From Pseudomonadota bacterium (GTDB lineage Bacteria; Pseudomonadota; Gammaproteobacteria; Xanthomonadales; Xanthomonadaceae), in NCBI GenBank assembly GCA_023388355.1, contig JAEWGI010000071.1:114964-178963 (forward strand): DNA of 64,000 nucleotides. The letters are read 5' to 3'. Shown one piece after another: positions 62,236 through 64,000 of this stretch (position 1 is its first letter; each line of letters begins with the position of its first letter). The translations under genes were made by a program, and so were the position numbers. The notes beneath the pieces are model-generated. The model was not told the DNA's origin and did no database searches. It was given only the letters and a program-made list of their open reading frames with translations.

Positions 62236-63049
62236 AGAAAGGCGTCAGGGACATTTGTCGCGCGTCGGCGGCCTGCCCCTGCTCCGCAGTCCCGCGAACT
62301 TGCCGGTGCGCTGCGTGACCCACGCCTGGAATCTGTCCGAGCCTAATGCCTTCTGCTGCTGGAGGTGGGCCCGGATCTCCGCGACCAGACCATCCTCTCC
62401 GCCTTCCGCTACGACTGCACGGTAGGCCGCCGCACGCTCGCACGGATCCGCTCCCAGCGCCAGGTACTCGGGATGCGGGACCAGCAAGGGATCCTTCCGG
62501 TAACCGGCGTTCGCCCCATGGCTCGACCAGGGATAGTCAGCGGGCCGGGCCACCATCCACGCGCACACCGGATCGAGTTCGATGTAGCGACTGCACGCCA
62601 GGAAATAACGGCCCGAATCGACCAGACAAGCCTTGAACCGCCCTTCCCACAAGGTCCCGGTGCGACCATGGCGCCCGTTGAACAGCCCGGTGTAGTTGCG
62701 CGCAAACGTATGCATCAGCCGGGACACCGCGCCGACGCTCGCTGGCGTCAGCAGCAAGTGCACGTGGTTGCTCATCAGCACATAGGCGTGAAGCCGGCAG
62801 TCGAACCTGGCGAGGCCCTGCCGCAGGCATTGCAGATACCGCTGGCGGTCGCCGTCGTCCAGGAAGCATGGCAATCGGTTGTTCCCGCGCTGCACAACGT
62901 GCTGCGGCACTCCTGCAAGGTCGAAACGCGATTGACGGGCCATGGCCCAGCATCAACGAAACCCCTCCCCGGCTATATCAGGCTCTCGCAGGGGCCAGCG
63001 TAAGAGAACCCCTCAACAGCGGTCGGTAATTGTCCCTGACACCTTTTCT
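62236..63049. mobile_element. RAYT element 1 with terminal inverted repeats
   Basis: The transposase gene is framed by the sequence AGAAAGGCGTCAGGGACATT at 62236-62255 and an inverted near-copy TGTCCCTGACACCTTTTCT at 63031-63049. The left repeat overlaps the transposase stop codon. The span is 814 bases, typical for a RAYT with its REP-like ends. Confidence 0.6.
62245..62943 (-). CDS. REP-associated tyrosine transposase (RAYT) 1
   Basis: A 232-residue Y1-type HUH transposase related to TnpA of IS200/IS605 and thought to spread REP sequences. The HUH motif is NHVHLL (histidines 60 and 62), and the catalytic tyrosine is 120 in SRYIELDPV. GTLWEGRFKACLVDS and PWSSHGANAG are also conserved. The C-terminal GLRSRGRPPTRDKCP is basic. 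The frame is intact and full length, so it may be active. It is transcribed away from RAYT 2. Confidence 0.9.
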   Translation of the reverse strand: MARQSRFDLAGVPQHVVQRGNNRLPCFLDDGDRQRYLQCLRQGLARFDCRLHAYVLMSNHVHLLLTPASVGAVSRLMHTFARNYTGLFNGRHGRTGTLWEGRFKACLVDSGRYFLACSRYIELDPVCAWMVARPADYPWSSHGANAGYRKDPLLVPHPEYLALGADPCERAAAYRAVVAEGGEDGLVAEIRAHLQQQKALGSDRFQAWVTQRTGKFAGLRSRGRPPTRDKCP

Positions 63050-63080
63050 CCACCCTTGATCAAGCGACGTGTGAGAATGG

Positions 63081-63883
63081 GGTCAGGTTCATTTCTGACG
63101 CCGCGCCACGCCTTTGTCCGATGCCCCATTGTAGGTCGCCCGCGCCATCCTGTGCTCAACCGATCGCATGGAAGCGAGATGGCCCGCCTGCCCAGACTTG
63201 ACCTGCCGAGCGTTCCGCAGCACATCGTGCAGCGCGGCAACGATCGGCAACCTTGCTTCGCTGGCCCCACCGACTACCAGCACTACCGGCAGGAGCTGTG
63301 TGAGGCCGCACACAAGCACGGGTGCGCCCTGCACGCCTATGTCCTGATGACCAACCACGTGCACCTGCTGGTGACGCCGGAGGCCGCCGGCGGCACCTCG
63401 CGCATGATGCAGGCCATCGGTCGCCGCTACGTGGGGGCATTCAATGCGCGATACGGCCGCTCGGGCACGCTGTGGGAGGGCCGGTTCAAGTCGGCACTCG
63501 TCGACAGCGACACCTACCTCCTGACGTGCTATCGCTACATCGAACTCAACCCCGTACGCGCGCGCATGGTGCAGCAGCCTGGCGACTACCCGTGGTCCAG
63601 CTACCGGCACAACGCCTTGGGCGTACAAGACCGGGGCGTCACCCCGCATCCGCGCTACCTGGCGCTCGGCCAGGACACCGCCACCCGACTGCGCGCCTAC
63701 CAGGCTATGTTCGAGGAAGCGCCCAATTCAGATACCCAGGAGGCTCTACGCGCCCACACCCGGCAGAACAAGGCGTTCGGCAACGACCGCTTTCGACAGC
63801 AGATCGAGACACTGGTCGGAAGGAGCATGGAGGTCAGGGCACGCGGGCGGCCGAAGTCGGCAAAGCTTGGAAAATGAACCTGA
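63081..63883. mobile_element. RAYT element 2 with terminal inverted repeats
   Basis: GGTCAGGTTCATTTC at 63081-63095 is inverted as GAAAATGAACCTGA at 63870-63883, framing the second transposase. Its stop codon TGA lies within the right repeat. The termini differ from those of element 1, so the two transposases should serve different repeat families. Confidence 0.6.
63179..63877 (+). CDS. REP-associated tyrosine transposase (RAYT) 2
   Basis: A 232-residue RAYT with the same layout as RAYT 1: MARLPRLDLPSVPQHIVQRG at the start, NHVHLL at 59-64 with histidines 60 and 62, catalytic tyrosine 120 in YRYIELNPV, GTLWEGRFKSALVDS, and a basic end VRARGRPKSAKLGK. The ATG at 63179 is preceded by GAAGCGAG; the longer frame to 62942 is not needed. 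It is divergent from RAYT 1 and seems full length and intact. Confidence 0.9.
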   Translation: MARLPRLDLPSVPQHIVQRGNDRQPCFAGPTDYQHYRQELCEAAHKHGCALHAYVLMTNHVHLLVTPEAAGGTSRMMQAIGRRYVGAFNARYGRSGTLWEGRFKSALVDSDTYLLTCYRYIELNPVRARMVQQPGDYPWSSYRHNALGVQDRGVTPHPRYLALGQDTATRLRAYQAMFEEAPNSDTQEALRAHTRQNKAFGNDRFRQQIETLVGRSMEVRARGRPKSAKLGK

Positions 63884-63968
63884 AGACTCATATCGCCGCC
63901 TCCCCGGCGATGGCGGTACGTTCGCGTTTCCACACACCGAACGGACGCCATGCGACGAGGAGACGACC

Positions 63969-64000
63969 ATGCCACTGTATGCGGCTTGCGACTTGCATTC
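63969..64000 (+). CDS. Start of an IS110-type transposase, cut by the window edge
   Basis: ATG at 63969 with a GAGGAG ribosome site seven bases upstream reads MPLYAACDLHS before the sequence ends. The motif LYAA-DLHS is the beginning of IS110-family DEDD transposases, in which the first aspartate is catalytic. Only ten codons are visible, so this is a recognition of the N-terminus, not proof of an insertion sequence. Confidence 0.55.
   Translation, partial: MPLYAACDLH

Overview
The window is about 64 kb of very GC-rich DNA, densely packed with genes of gammaproteobacterial type. Protein repertoire, strong G/C bias at third codon positions, many lipoproteins, paired REP-associated transposases and palindromic repeats of the type seen in xanthomonads all point to the Xanthomonadaceae/Lysobacteraceae (Luteimonas, Lysobacter or Pseudoxanthomonas-like). 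This is inferred from gene content only. No rRNA, tRNA or CRISPR array was seen.

Layout. 1-7.2 kb: an LD-carboxypeptidase cut by the left edge, a membrane diguanylate cyclase, a truncated DUF892 remnant, YaeQ, and a tightly overlapping three-gene module (N-formylglutamate amidohydrolase, MATCAP-like HExxxH peptidase with a QEGL motif, glutathione-synthase-like ATP-grasp ligase). 7.4-12 kb: a MacA/FtsX/LolD-like ABC exporter followed by two uncharacterised envelope proteins. 12-20.5 kb: an acyltransferase, an M20 amidohydrolase, and a cytochrome-c nitric oxide reductase operon (a 41-residue membrane protein, norC, norB, norQ, norD), with a lipoprotein azurin transcribed divergently. NorC carries two haem c sites instead of one. 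20.6-45 kb: mostly chromosomal housekeeping and envelope genes (GH20 hexosaminidase, FKBP isomerase, cation antiporter, AraC regulator with a divergent TPR protein, SulP transporter, HDOD protein, PQQ-type sugar dehydrogenase, glutaminase, SDR, aminotransferase), broken up by repeat-rich intergenic DNA at 29.9-30.4 kb and 33.1 kb.

45-53.5 kb: a co-directional unit of an ECF-type sigma factor, a transmembrane Ser/Thr kinase with a TPR-type tail, an M13 metallopeptidase and a secreted prolyl oligopeptidase fused to a cupin and EF-hands. The kinase start overlaps the sigma stop, and the later gaps are 58 and 33 bases. It looks like a signalling-to-secreted-peptidase pathway. 53.6-64 kb: an accessory stretch with a pseudouridine synthase, a GH11 xylanase-like lipoprotein, an AT-richer methyltransferase, and an amidohydrolase plus GH51 arabinofuranosidase bracketed by two copies of a 69-bp palindromic element. 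It also holds a hemerythrin-like gene under an FNR/DNR-type box, two divergent RAYT transposases with their terminal repeats, and the first codons of an IS110-type transposase at the right edge.

Together the genes suggest an aerobe or facultative denitrifier that detoxifies or respires NO (azurin as possible electron donor to cNOR), degrades plant hemicellulose and chitin-type sugars and peptides outside the cell, and has been reshaped locally by REP/RAYT elements.
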